Source: Myroides odoratus (GTDB taxonomy: Bacteria > Bacteroidota > Bacteroidia > Flavobacteriales > Flavobacteriaceae). From it: a DNA stretch of 64,000 nt. The stretch lies in NCBI RefSeq assembly GCF_001549985.1, contig NZ_LROZ01000018.1, forward strand, positions 20,057 through 84,056, given 5' to 3'. Within the stretch, counting starts at the first letter, position 1. Every line of letters begins with the position of its first letter. Of this stretch, positions 8,874-16,969 are shown piece by piece. The translations under genes and the position numbers were made by a program. The notes beneath the pieces are model-generated. The model did no database searches. It was not told where the DNA came from and saw only the letters and a program-made list of their open reading frames with translations.

Positions 8874-8889
8874 GCATGTTTCTTATAGG

Positions 8890-9750
8890 CTATAAAACTG
8901 CTTTTAAACTTAAATCCATATTGTAAACGGAATGTGTCAATGCGCCTGATGAAACAAAATCAACTCCGCAAAGTGCATATTCTCGTACTGTTTCTTCATT
9001 TATATTTCCAGAGGATTCCGTTTGACATTGATTTCCAATCAATTCCACTGCTTTCTTTGTGGTTTCAAAATCAAAGTTATCCAACAAAATACGATACACA
9101 TTCTCACAGGCTAAAATCTGTTCTACTTCATTTAGATCACGTGCTTCAACAATAATTTTAAGCGCTTTGTTGTTGGCTTTCAAATACGCATTTGTTTTTT
9201 CAATTGCCTCTTTTATTCCTCCAGCAAAGTCAATGTGATTATCTTTCAGCATAATCATATCATACAAAGCAAAACGGTGATTTTCACCCCCAGCAATTTT
9301 TACTGCCCATTTTTCAATCGCACGAATACCAGGTGTGGTTTTTCTTGTATCTAATATTTTGGTTCCAGTTCCTTCTAACAAATCGACAAAAACACGGGTT
9401 TTCGTTGCAATAGCACTCATGCGTTGCATAGCATTCAACATAAAACGCTCTGCTTTTAAGATCGATTGAGAAGATCCTGCAACCGTAAGTACAATATCGC
9501 CTACTTTTACTGCTGTTCCATCTGGAATAAAAACTTCTACTGCTAACGTAGGATCTACATACTGTAAAATTAGCTGTGCAAATTCCACGCCGGCAATAAT
9601 ACCTGCTTCTTTGACTAATACTTGTGCTTTTCCTTTTGCATCAGCAGGAATACACGCCAATGAACTATGATCGCCATCTCCTACATCTTCGCGTATGGCA
9701 TTAATGATAATCTGATTTAATTCAGCTTGAAATTGTTGTTCTGAAATCAT
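8890..9750 (-). CDS. nadC: Nicotinate-nucleotide pyrophosphorylase (carboxylating)
   Basis: 286 aa. It converts quinolinate and PRPP to nicotinate mononucleotide in de novo NAD synthesis. Visible signatures are EDVGDGDHSS (residues 20-29), the AERFMLNAMQRMSAIAT helix, TKILDTRKTTPGIRAIEKWA, the phosphate-binding GGGENHR equivalent GGENHRFALYD, and MLKDNHI. The 3' end has VDFVSSGALTHS. nadA and nadB are not nearby. A long hairpin lies between the upstream DJ-1 gene and this start. Confidence 0.96.
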   Translation of the reverse strand: MISEQQFQAELNQIIINAIREDVGDGDHSSLACIPADAKGKAQVLVKEAGIIAGVEFAQLILQYVDPTLAVEVFIPDGTAVKVGDIVLTVAGSSQSILKAERFMLNAMQRMSAIATKTRVFVDLLEGTGTKILDTRKTTPGIRAIEKWAVKIAGGENHRFALYDMIMLKDNHIDFAGGIKEAIEKTNAYLKANNKALKIIVEARDLNEVEQILACENVYRILLDNFDFETTKKAVELIGNQCQTESSGNINEETVREYALCGVDFVSSGALTHSVYNMDLSLKAVL

Positions 9751-9754
9751 AAAT

Positions 9755-9816
9755 AAAAAATTTGCGATGCTAAAATAAGAAATGTTTTACAAGTGTTCTT
9801 ATTTTAGCCTCGCAAA
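9755..9816 (-). terminator. Long-stem hairpin between the pfpI-like gene and nadC
   Basis: Two 21-nt arms (9761-9781 and 9796-9816) are complementary except for one mismatch, with a 14-nt loop. On the minus strand the stem is followed by six Ts and lies only about 10 bp before the nadC start. It can act as the terminator of the PfpI gene; an attenuator role for nadC is possible. Confidence 0.7.
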
Positions 9817-9838
9817 CTAGGCTGTAGTATTCCTCTAC

Positions 9839-10414
9839 TTACCCTATTTTCACCCCTAAGAGTTTATAAAATTCACTCAAAATAGCAGGGTGTCCAGGCC
9901 ATGCAGGTGAGGTTGTTAAATTTCCATCTGTAATTGCTTTATCCACATCAATTTCCTTATAAGTACCACCTGCTACAACAATATCAGGTCCAATTGCTGG
10001 ATAAGCTGTCAATGTTCTTCCTTTCAAAACCCCTGCTGGAGTTAGCACTTGAATACCGTGACAAATGGCTGCAATAGGTAAATTTTTCTCAAAAAAATAC
10101 TGAACGATTTCAATCACTCGTTTATTTAATCGAATATATTCCGGGGCACGACCACCACATACGTATAATCCTGCATATTCCTCTAGTTTTACCTCATCAA
10201 AACTCTTGTTGATTACAAAGTTATGTCCTCTACTTTCTGCATACGTTTGGAATCCAACAAAATCATGAATAGCTGTTGCAATGATATCATTCTTTTTCTT
10301 GCCTGGGCAAACCACATCTACTGCTACTCCAACGGATAATAGCGCTTGATAAGGAACCATTACTTCGTAATCTTCTACGAAATCACCTGCTAACATTAAT
10401 ACTTTTTTTGCCAT
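9839..10414 (-). CDS. DJ-1/PfpI family protein
   Basis: 191 aa. The flavodoxin-like fold starts KKVLMLAGDFVEDYEVMVP, with the acidic residue E14 or D12 expected in the active site. The nucleophile elbow is PIAAICHGIQVL (Cys about residue 117, followed by His). The family includes glyoxalase III/deglycase-like proteins and proteases; this subgroup, with an extended loop FVGFQTYAESRGHNF, is uncharacterised to my knowledge. It is monocistronic, with a strong hairpin downstream. Confidence 0.9.
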   Translation of the reverse strand: MAKKVLMLAGDFVEDYEVMVPYQALLSVGVAVDVVCPGKKKNDIIATAIHDFVGFQTYAESRGHNFVINKSFDEVKLEEYAGLYVCGGRAPEYIRLNKRVIEIVQYFFEKNLPIAAICHGIQVLTPAGVLKGRTLTAYPAIGPDIVVAGGTYKEIDVDKAITDGNLTTSPAWPGHPAILSEFYKLLGVKIG

Positions 10415-10605
10415 AACTATTTTAAATTTGATTTAATACCTTCTAATGTACAAAATTCTATTCAATTCTAACAAAATCAAGACTTAAATTGTAATTTATA
10501 GTTGGAACTATCGGTGGAATAAAAATTTTTTACGTGCAAATGACGAGGCGTATCACTATTTTGCCTTAACTTTAAATATTCTTTATTTATAAAAATTGTT
10601 TTCCG

Positions 10606-11103
10606 ATGAAAAAATTACTCTTTATTCTATGTGTAACAGTAGGCCTAGTAAGTTGTAATCAAAAAGTAGCTCCTCCTCAGACAGTAAATGTGAAGGATCA
10701 ATTTACTATGGATATGCCTGCAACATTAGCAGTTATGACAGACCTTTATCCCGGTGCGGATATTCAGTATGGAAATACGTACAAACAAGTGTACCTTATA
10801 GCAAAAGAGTCACCTAAAACAGCAGATGAAGATTTCAAAACCTTTACGCAAAAAGCATTAGCGACTTACTCCAACAGACCTGATTATGAAATCGTCAAAG
10901 AAGACGAAGTTCGCATTAATGGTTTACCTGGAAAAATCTACCATCTATCCATGTCACAAGAAGGAAACTTCATGTATATGATACAGGCTATGGTTGAGGG
11001 AAAAAAAGGAAATTACGAAATTATCGGTTGGACGATTGGTCAAAACAAAGACTATCAAGGAGAAGAATTAATGAATATCATTTCGACTTTCAAAGAATTG
11101 TAA
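10606..11103 (+). CDS. Putative lipoprotein, PsbP/Mog1-like fold possible
   Basis: 165 aa. The signal peptide ends in GLVSC (Cys about residue 17), a good lipobox. The mature part has a pattern seen in PsbP-like or DUF1795 proteins: a strand with FTMDMPATLA, a central INGLPGKIYHLSM and a final helix EELMNIISTFKEL. I do not recognise a characterised homologue. It is a single gene with a strong terminator directly after it; a near-consensus TATTTTG lies at 10557-10563. Confidence 0.7.
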   Translation: MKKLLFILCVTVGLVSCNQKVAPPQTVNVKDQFTMDMPATLAVMTDLYPGADIQYGNTYKQVYLIAKESPKTADEDFKTFTQKALATYSNRPDYEIVKEDEVRINGLPGKIYHLSMSQEGNFMYMIQAMVEGKKGNYEIIGWTIGQNKDYQGEELMNIISTFKEL

Positions 11104-11110
11104 CATCCAA

Positions 11111-11153
11111 ACAAAAAACGAGGCTACCCCAAAAAGGCAGCCTCGTTTTTTGT
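11111..11153 (+). terminator. Intrinsic terminator
   Basis: ACAAAAAACGAGGCT (11111-11125) pairs perfectly with 11139-11153, and a T-run is included. It is the end of the lipoprotein gene. Confidence 0.85.
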
Positions 11154-11239
11154 TTGTACACCCGCTGCAACACCTATTAGCTAGCTGGAACATGAAACTA
11201 GGTTACGTCTAGGATGTGTCTATAAAAAGGGCCTGTCTT

Positions 11240-11283
11240 TATGGACATACTATGGACACATTATGGACGCACTATGGACGTAC
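11240..11283. repeat. Four 11-bp tandem repeats, TATGGACNNAY
   Basis: Units 11240-11250, 11251-11261, 11262-11272 and 11273-11283 share TATGGAC and vary only in the last four bases. The period is close to one DNA helical turn. They lie about 170 bp upstream of the yceI promoter. Confidence 0.85.
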
Positions 11284-11454
11284 CCCCTTTCACGCATGAT
11301 AAATCCTCCTTCCATTAACAGAAGTTTTCAACAAAAAAAGCCTTTTTTATTCCAAAAGACATCTATTTAAAAACATATTCAAAGGAATAAGCGTCATTAT
11401 TTCACAAAAAACGCTTATTTATAACTTTTTAACATTCAGTATTTTAATAAACTA

Positions 11455-11484
11455 TTGTATATCCATTTTAGTATTGTACATTTG
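11455..11484 (+). promoter_or_regulatory. Promoter of the yceI-like gene
   Basis: TTG (11455-11457), 19 nt, then TACATTTG (11477-11484): a full match to the Bacteroidota consensus, 24 bp before the start codon. Confidence 0.75.
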
Positions 11485-11507
11485 AACAAACAAAATAGCG
11501 AATTAAC

Positions 11508-12206
11508 ATGAAAAAAATTTTATTATCATTGGCAGTAGTTGCTACTCTTTCATTAGCATCATGTGGAAATAAAAATGCTGATAAAGCTACAACTACAGCA
11601 GAACAAGAAGTTGCAGTAGAACAAGGAGACAAATATGCTGTAAACTTAACAGACAGTAAAGTAACTTGGAAAGTAGGACACAAAGGTGGATTAAACCCAC
11701 GTTTTGGAACTTTAGCTTTATCTGCTGGAGACATTGCAATTGACGCTAATGGATTAAACGCAGGTTCATACACAATAGACATGCACGCACTACAAGTTGA
11801 TCGTGCTTCTGTTGATGCTGATGAGGATACTCAAAAATTAGGTGGACACTTAAAAAGTCCTGATTTCTTCGACGTAGAGAAAAACCCTACAGTTGATTTC
11901 AAAATCACTAAAGTTGAAGATTTTGACGCTGCAAAACACACAAGTACAATTGAAGGTGCAAACAAAATCGTAAGCGGAAACTTAACAATTTTAGGTAAAA
12001 CAGTAAACATCACTTTCCCTGCTAAAATTACAGTAGAAAATGGTAAAGCGGTTATGGATGCTTCATTTATTGCTGACCGTACAGAATGGGGATTAGTTTT
12101 CGGTACTACAGATAAAGATTCTGGTGCTGCTCTTAACCCAGCTGATTGGGCAATTAGTAAAGATATGGAAATTGGAATTCACTTAGTTGCTGACAAAGTA
12201 AACTAA
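11508..12206 (+). CDS. YceI-family lipoprotein
   Basis: 232 aa. The signal peptide ends in SLASC (lipobox, Cys 19). An Ala/Thr-rich linker leads to the YceI lipocalin-like barrel: SKVTWKVGHKGGLNPRFGTL (residues 50-69), the middle HLKSPDFFDVEKNPTVDFKI, and the C-terminal RTEWGLVFG. YceI proteins bind polyisoprenoids or amide lipids in the periplasm. Here the protein should be anchored in a membrane. It has its own promoter and terminator. Codon use is like that of highly expressed genes. Confidence 0.93.
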   Translation: MKKILLSLAVVATLSLASCGNKNADKATTTAEQEVAVEQGDKYAVNLTDSKVTWKVGHKGGLNPRFGTLALSAGDIAIDANGLNAGSYTIDMHALQVDRASVDADEDTQKLGGHLKSPDFFDVEKNPTVDFKITKVEDFDAAKHTSTIEGANKIVSGNLTILGKTVNITFPAKITVENGKAVMDASFIADRTEWGLVFGTTDKDSGAALNPADWAISKDMEIGIHLVADKVN

Positions 12207-12226
12207 TAATCCATTTTAAATTATAC

Positions 12227-12261
12227 CAAAAGAGGATGTCTATGTGGACATCCTCTTTTTT
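12227..12261 (+). terminator. yceI terminator
   Basis: AAAAGAGGATGTC (12228-12240) pairs with GACATCCTCTTTT (12247-12259) and is followed by Ts. Confidence 0.85.
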
Positions 12262-12437
12262 TATTCAAACTACTCCCTCTTTGATTTATTTGAGTTGTAT
12301 TCAAGCGAATTGCCATTCGCTTCTACATTTTTGTATGTTCTAAAAATGATCGAAGTCCAATTCCCTTCTTCTTTCCAAAATAAATCAATACTTTTGTTTG
12401 AAAGACTACCTAAATCGCCTGATTCGGGTTTATTTAC

Positions 12438-13412
12438 ATGAAGATGAAACATATAGACGTACTAATTATTGGAGGTGGCCCCATAGGAATTGCTTGTGGT
12501 ATTGAGGCTAAAAAAGCAGGATTATCCTATCTTATTATTGAAAAAGGTTGTTTGGTCAATTCACTGTATCATTATCCAATCAACATGCAATTTTTCTCTA
12601 CTTCAGAGCTATTAGAACTCGATCATATTCCCTTTATTAGTGCAGAAAATAAACCGAGACGCAAAGAAGCTTTGGAATACTATAGACGGGTAGCACATCT
12701 TCATGAGTTATCTATTCACTTATTTGAAACCGTATTAGGAGTTAACAAGCAACTGGAAGGTCATTTTATAGTAGAGACATCTAAAAGTAAATATAGCGCT
12801 TCACACGTTGTTGTCGCTACCGGTTTTTATGATTTCCCAAATCTCTTGCATATTCCAGGAGAAGATCTACCTAAGGTTTCGCATTATTACAATGATCCGC
12901 ATTATTATGCCAATATGGAAGTTGTGGTAGTTGGAGCAAGTAATTCTTCTGTAGATGCAGCATTAGAATGCTATCGAAAAGGAGCTAAAGTAACCATGAT
13001 AGTTCGAGATACCGCTATTAGTTCACACGTAAAATATTGGGTAAAACCCGACATTGAAAACCGAATTGCCGAAGGTTCTATTCAGGTCTATTACAACAGT
13101 CAATTGACAGCTATTACCCCCTCTACCGTTACTCTAAAACGAGCAGGCGAATCAATAACACTATCGAATGATTTTGTTTTAGCCTTGACGGGGTATCGTC
13201 CAGATTTCGATTTCTTGCGCAAACTGGGGATTACCACTCAAAATGAGGATGATTTATTACCTAACTTCCATGCAGAAACGATGGAAACCAATATTGCTAA
13301 CTTATACTTAGCAGGGGTAGTCTGTGGAGGATTGAATACCCATACCTGGTTCATTGAAAACTCAAGAATTCACGCCAATATGATTGTAAAGCACATCCTC
13401 GAAAAAAAATAA
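12438..13412 (+). CDS. YpdA-like FAD/NAD(P)-binding oxidoreductase
   Basis: 324 aa. An FAD-binding Rossmann motif IIGGGPIGIACGIEAKKAG (residues 10-28) and a second dinucleotide site VVVVGASNSSVDAALECYR (about 169-187) place it in the thioredoxin-reductase-like family. There is no CxxC redox pair. The layout is that of YpdA, the bacillithiol-disulfide reductase, and Bacteroidota homologues carry this name; the substrate here is not proven. Two closely spaced ATGs (12438, 12444) are both possible starts. It is convergent with the Fur-family gene, 5 bp apart. Confidence 0.85.
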   Translation: MKMKHIDVLIIGGGPIGIACGIEAKKAGLSYLIIEKGCLVNSLYHYPINMQFFSTSELLELDHIPFISAENKPRRKEALEYYRRVAHLHELSIHLFETVLGVNKQLEGHFIVETSKSKYSASHVVVATGFYDFPNLLHIPGEDLPKVSHYYNDPHYYANMEVVVVGASNSSVDAALECYRKGAKVTMIVRDTAISSHVKYWVKPDIENRIAEGSIQVYYNSQLTAITPSTVTLKRAGESITLSNDFVLALTGYRPDFDFLRKLGITTQNEDDLLPNFHAETMETNIANLYLAGVVCGGLNTHTWFIENSRIHANMIVKHILEKK

Positions 13413-13417
13413 AATAG

Positions 13418-13828
13418 TTACGCTTTGCATACCTGACATATTCCATGTGCAATAACTTCGATGTCACTCAATTCAAATCCCGCTGGAATTTCAATCGTAG
13501 GAATAGCAACCTGAGTTAAACAAATTGTCTTTTTGCATTGTTTGCAAATGAAGTGCAAATGGGTATCGCGGTGGTTATCTTCAGAACAATGAGAAGAGCA
13601 TAACGCATATTGTGTAACATTATTCGCCGTAATACTGTGCAGTAGTCCTTTACTTTCAAAGGTCTTTACTGTGCGGTAAATCGTCACCCGATCCGATTGA
13701 TCAAAGCTATTTTCAATATCCGCTAACGATACAGCTCCTTGCTGTTGCTTTAAAAATTTAAGCACTAGGATTCGCATAGCTGTGGGTTTAATGTTTTTGG
13801 CAAGTAACGCTTCTTCAATATTCTTCAT
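13418..13828 (-). CDS. Fur-family metalloregulator
   Basis: 136 aa from the ATG at 13828. An N-terminal winged helix (AKNIKPTAMRILVLKFLKQQ, VTIYRTVKTFESKGLLH) precedes a metal-binding dimerisation domain with HLHFICKQCKKTICL and CQVCKA, two CxxC pairs for structural zinc, and a His/Asp cluster CSEDNHRDTHLH. It could be Fur, Zur or PerR-like; the sequence does not decide. A longer frame begins with GTG at 13849, but the -7 box lies at 13851-13858, and AAAAGG stands 8 nt before the ATG, so the shorter start is preferred. Confidence 0.9.
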   Translation of the reverse strand: MKNIEEALLAKNIKPTAMRILVLKFLKQQQGAVSLADIENSFDQSDRVTIYRTVKTFESKGLLHSITANNVTQYALCSSHCSEDNHRDTHLHFICKQCKKTICLTQVAIPTIEIPAGFELSDIEVIAHGICQVCKA

Positions 13829-13850
13829 CTCGCTGACCTTTTGATTCACT

Positions 13851-13858
13851 CAAAGATA
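13851..13858 (-). promoter_or_regulatory. -7 box of the Fur-family gene
   Basis: Minus-strand TATCTTTG is a perfect match to TAnnTTTG. Transcription should start near 13844, which is after the upstream GTG codon (13849) but before the ATG at 13828. Confidence 0.55.
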
Positions 13859-13859
13859 A

Positions 13860-14245
13860 GCATTGTTCCTTAATTCAGTCCATTGAAAAAACGGTAATTA
13901 ATGGTACTTTTTACTTAAATGCCCCATACTTAGGTCTTCTTTCTCTTGATAATCAATCCTTTCTGTTTCCTTCTTTTTGTCCAAACAAACAAGAACCGCA
14001 TTGAAATTCAGCAAAAAATACAATAAAAAAACAGGTCCCTTCCTTTACTATCAGTTTTTCCTGATTTTTATCGCAAAAACTATAAATAAAACATATATTT
14101 ATTTTTTTTAGATTCTTTTCCAATAAAAAGGAAAAGACCTAAAGTAAAGGTATAATTTTTGTATGATTCATTATCTTATCCTTTACCATAGTTCAACTGT
14201 TTGATAAAATAAAGTAAAAAAACAAAACAATAAATTTTAAACAAA
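13860..14245. other. Upstream region of the aromatic amino acid permease
   Basis: About 385 bp without a gene. It holds a hairpin TCTTTTCC (14114-14121) / GGAAAAGA (14130-14137), and a near-consensus promoter element TAATTTTTG around 14152-14160 (one base too long between TA and TTTG). A nearby CCTTCCTTTACT (14038-14049) partly repeats the hairpin region in inverted form. An operator or attenuator is possible but not shown. Confidence 0.4.
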
Positions 14246-15442
14246 ATGCAAAAATTAATCGGAAGTATTCTTATTGTAGCAGGAACTACAATAGGCGCAG
14301 GAATGTTAGCAATGCCCATCATATCGGCCAATGTAGGTTTTTTATTTATGGCGTTCATCTTATTCTGTATCTGGTTTGCTATGTTTTATACTTCCGTTTT
14401 GCTAGTAAATGTCTATCGATACAATGATATGTCAGCGGGTTTTAATACACTAACATTAAAGTATTTAGGAAAATCTGGCGCTTATATTACTGGTTTGAGT
14501 ATGCTCACCTTGATGTATGCCTTAGTCAGTGCGTATATTGCAGGGGGTGGAGATATTGTAAGAACCAACCTAAAACAGGGGTTGGGTATTGAGGTTTCCC
14601 CTCAACTCAGTGCAATTCTATTTACTCTAATTTTCGGGGGAATTATTGCTTTTGGTACAAGAGCTGTAGATTATAGCACCAAAGTCATATTCTCTATTAA
14701 GATCCTTTGCTTATGCTTGGTCTTAGGGCTTTTACTACCTCATATTGAAATGGCTTATTTGAGTTATATTCCTCAAAGTCCACTCCCTGTCTTGGCTACA
14801 ATTCCCATTATTTTCACTTCGTTTGGATTTAGTGTGGTTATCCCGAGTTTAGTCAAATACTTGGATGGAAATTTACGCCAGCTCAAATGGGTCTTTTTTA
14901 TTGGTAGTATCATCCCCTTACTTCTATATTTAATTTGGGAATTGACGATTTTAGGTAATATAGAAAGTAGCGTTTTCAGCGAAATATTGAAAAATAATGC
15001 AGGATTAGAAGGATTACTCGTATCAATTAAAGAAATTAATAGCTCCCCTTTCATCAAGATTGCATTTACCATTTTTGCTGCTGCTGCAATTCTAACTTCA
15101 TTTTGGGGAGTTGCCTTAGCTCTAAATGATTACATCAAAGATTTAGCAAAAGATCGCCCCAAAATCAAACACAACGTAAGTGCGTTTATTTTGACTTTCT
15201 TACCTCCAATCCTATTTGCTTTATTTTATCCTGATGGATTTGTTATTGCCTTGGGGTATGCCTCGATTTCATTGGTGATTTTAGCTTTAATTATCCCGAT
15301 GCTGATGCTGCAAAAAGCAAAGAAAATAGCAGGCGAAAAGACATCGATGCTCCAGTATATTATCTATGGTTTTCTGTGGGTTTTATCTTTATTAATTGTG
15401 GTTTTACAGTTTTTATTAGCTTTTGAAGTACTACCGTCTTAA
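14246..15442 (+). CDS. Aromatic amino acid permease, HAAAP family
   Basis: 398 aa with 11 predicted membrane helices. The opening GSILIVAGTTIGAGMLAMPI (residues 5-24) is the hallmark of the hydroxy/aromatic amino acid permease family (TyrP, Mtr, TnaB), which imports tyrosine or tryptophan with protons. The stretch FTSFGFSVVIPSLVKYLDGN agrees with the family. Which amino acid is carried cannot be decided here. It is a single gene with its own terminator and a structured upstream region. Confidence 0.92.
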   Translation: MQKLIGSILIVAGTTIGAGMLAMPIISANVGFLFMAFILFCIWFAMFYTSVLLVNVYRYNDMSAGFNTLTLKYLGKSGAYITGLSMLTLMYALVSAYIAGGGDIVRTNLKQGLGIEVSPQLSAILFTLIFGGIIAFGTRAVDYSTKVIFSIKILCLCLVLGLLLPHIEMAYLSYIPQSPLPVLATIPIIFTSFGFSVVIPSLVKYLDGNLRQLKWVFFIGSIIPLLLYLIWELTILGNIESSVFSEILKNNAGLEGLLVSIKEINSSPFIKIAFTIFAAAAILTSFWGVALALNDYIKDLAKDRPKIKHNVSAFILTFLPPILFALFYPDGFVIALGYASISLVILALIIPMLMLQKAKKIAGEKTSMLQYIIYGFLWVLSLLIVVLQFLLAFEVLPS

Positions 15443-15452
15443 GAACAAAATA

Positions 15453-15489
15453 AAAAAAAAGGAGTAGGTTAATCCCTACTCCTTTTTTG
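15453..15489. terminator. Bidirectional terminator
   Basis: AAAAAAGGAGTAGG (15455-15468) pairs with 15475-15488. It serves the permease and the convergent tcdA gene. Confidence 0.85.
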
Positions 15490-15499
15490 CTTCTTATTT

Positions 15500-16216
15500 T
15501 TATTTCGACAATAAATAGCGAATTACATTTTCTGCAGCATGTAAACCAAATAAGGCTGGCATCCAGCTATTCGTTCCAAAGAACGACTTTTTATAGTTTG
15601 AACCATCTGTCATTTTCAAACTGCTTTCATCAGGTTTTTCTGTTGAAAAAATGGCCTTTACACCAGAAGAAATCCCTTCTTTCTTTAAGCGTTTGCGGAT
15701 TTGTTTCGCCAACGGACATACATCTGTTTTACTAATATCTTTGACAACGATTTTAGAAGCTAACATCTTTCCTCCAGCTCCCATAGCACTAATTACTTTC
15801 ACGCGTTTGCGCTTCGCAGCTAAAATCAAATTAATTTTAGGAGTGATACTGTCAATACAATCTAGTACATAATCATATTCTTCCGTGACCACCTCATGGG
15901 TGCGTTCTGGTGATAAAAACTCTTCTATACGCGTTAAGTTTAGCTCAGGATTAATATCCATCAAGCGATCTCCTACTATGTGTACTTTAGGTTTCCCTAC
16001 TGTAGAATGCAACGCAGGTAATTGTCTGTTGATGTTTGTGATATCCACCGTATCTCCATCGACAATGGTCATCTTCCCCACTCCTGCACGCGCTAAAAAC
16101 TCAGCGGCAAATGATCCAACTCCTCCTAAGCCAACAACTAATACGTTGGCGTTTTTTAATTTTTCTAATCCTTCTTCTTTAAAAAGTAAGGCTGCTCTTT
16201 CTTGCCAAATAGCCAT
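15500..16216 (-). CDS. tcdA: tRNA threonylcarbamoyladenosine dehydratase
   Basis: 238 aa. This E1-like ThiF-family enzyme has the nucleotide motif NVLVVGLGGVGSFAAEFLAR (residues 24-43) and the metal/adenylate contact DGDTVDITNINRQLPA. It catalyses ATP-dependent cyclisation of t6A37 to ct6A37 in ANN-decoding tRNAs. The length matches TcdA rather than ThiF or MoeB, and no CxxC zinc pair is present. It follows the TatD-like gene by 36 bp on the same strand. ct6A would occur in the tRNA-Thr encoded at 35.8-36.3 kb. Confidence 0.93.
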   Translation of the reverse strand: MAIWQERAALLFKEEGLEKLKNANVLVVGLGGVGSFAAEFLARAGVGKMTIVDGDTVDITNINRQLPALHSTVGKPKVHIVGDRLMDINPELNLTRIEEFLSPERTHEVVTEEYDYVLDCIDSITPKINLILAAKRKRVKVISAMGAGGKMLASKIVVKDISKTDVCPLAKQIRKRLKKEGISSGVKAIFSTEKPDESSLKMTDGSNYKKSFFGTNSWMPALFGLHAAENVIRYLLSK

Positions 16217-16252
16217 CTATCTCTTGTTATTAATCCCCCCTAAAGGTTACAA

Positions 16253-16894
16253 TTAGTATTCTTTACTCCATACCTGTTTAAAATTCGCTTCTATAACCTG
16301 TACAATATCAGGTTGTAGTTGCTCTGCCTGAGTGTATAACTCTGCGATAGAAACCGTTGCATCATCGTCTGTTTCTAAAAATAAAAAATCTTTAGGCACA
16401 GCCGCAAAAGTTTGCTGCAGTCGATTATTTCTCAGTAAAGCACTGCCAAATGATAGATAAAATCCGTTTTTCCACAAACTCTCAGCTACTTGTTGATGTT
16501 TATTAAACCCGTGAACAATAAGCGGAACCGTAATTTTCCATTTCTTTTTTAGTGCGATTATTTCTTGATAAGCAGAAACGACGTGCAAAATTACAGCTTT
16601 TTTATTTTTTTCTGCAAGAAGTAATTGTTTTACAACTACTTCTTCTTGAACATCCCAAGGGATATCGATTTTCTTATCCAAACCACACTCTCCTAAAGCC
16701 AAACAATTGGGATGATTTAGATTCGCTTCCAACCAATTTAATTGTTCTTCAATCTTAGCTTCTACAATATACCAAGGGTGAATACCCAACGAAAAATGCG
16801 GAATACTAAAATCGACCTTAGACAAGTCTTGATTAACTAGTTCTAAGGTATCCATGGAATATTGAGGATGATGCGTATGGATATTGTACTTCAT
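16253..16894 (-). CDS. Short TatD-family hydrolase
   Basis: 213 aa, about 45 shorter than typical TatD (around 260). Metal ligands expected for the family are visible: HTH near the N-terminus (YNIHTHH), the glutamate in ALGECGLDK (about residue 73), and histidines in VILHVVSAYQE and LIVHGFN, and the aspartate in LETDDDAT. TatD proteins are metal-dependent 3'-5' nucleases or D-aminoacyl hydrolases. The short form is common in Bacteroidota. It is probably cotranscribed with tcdA. Confidence 0.85.
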   Translation of the reverse strand: MKYNIHTHHPQYSMDTLELVNQDLSKVDFSIPHFSLGIHPWYIVEAKIEEQLNWLEANLNHPNCLALGECGLDKKIDIPWDVQEEVVVKQLLLAEKNKKAVILHVVSAYQEIIALKKKWKITVPLIVHGFNKHQQVAESLWKNGFYLSFGSALLRNNRLQQTFAAVPKDFLFLETDDDATVSIAELYTQAEQLQPDIVQVIEANFKQVWSKEY

Positions 16895-16907
16895 ACCAGC
16901 GAAGATA

Positions 16908-16950
16908 AAAAAAGGTCTTTGATTAGCCTATACTAACCAAAGACCTTTAG
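16908..16950 (-). terminator. valS terminator
   Basis: A 16-bp stem (16911-16926 with 16933-16948, one G-T pair) is followed by A/T runs on both sides, directly after valS and before the tatD-like start. Confidence 0.8.
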
Positions 16951-16969
16951 ATTCAATTTGTCTGTTTTC

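Noticed and set aside
12244..12441. 65-codon plus-strand frame before the ypdA-like gene
   Set aside because: Its start lies inside the yceI terminator hairpin and the translation is of low-complexity hydrophobic type without any signal cleavage site.
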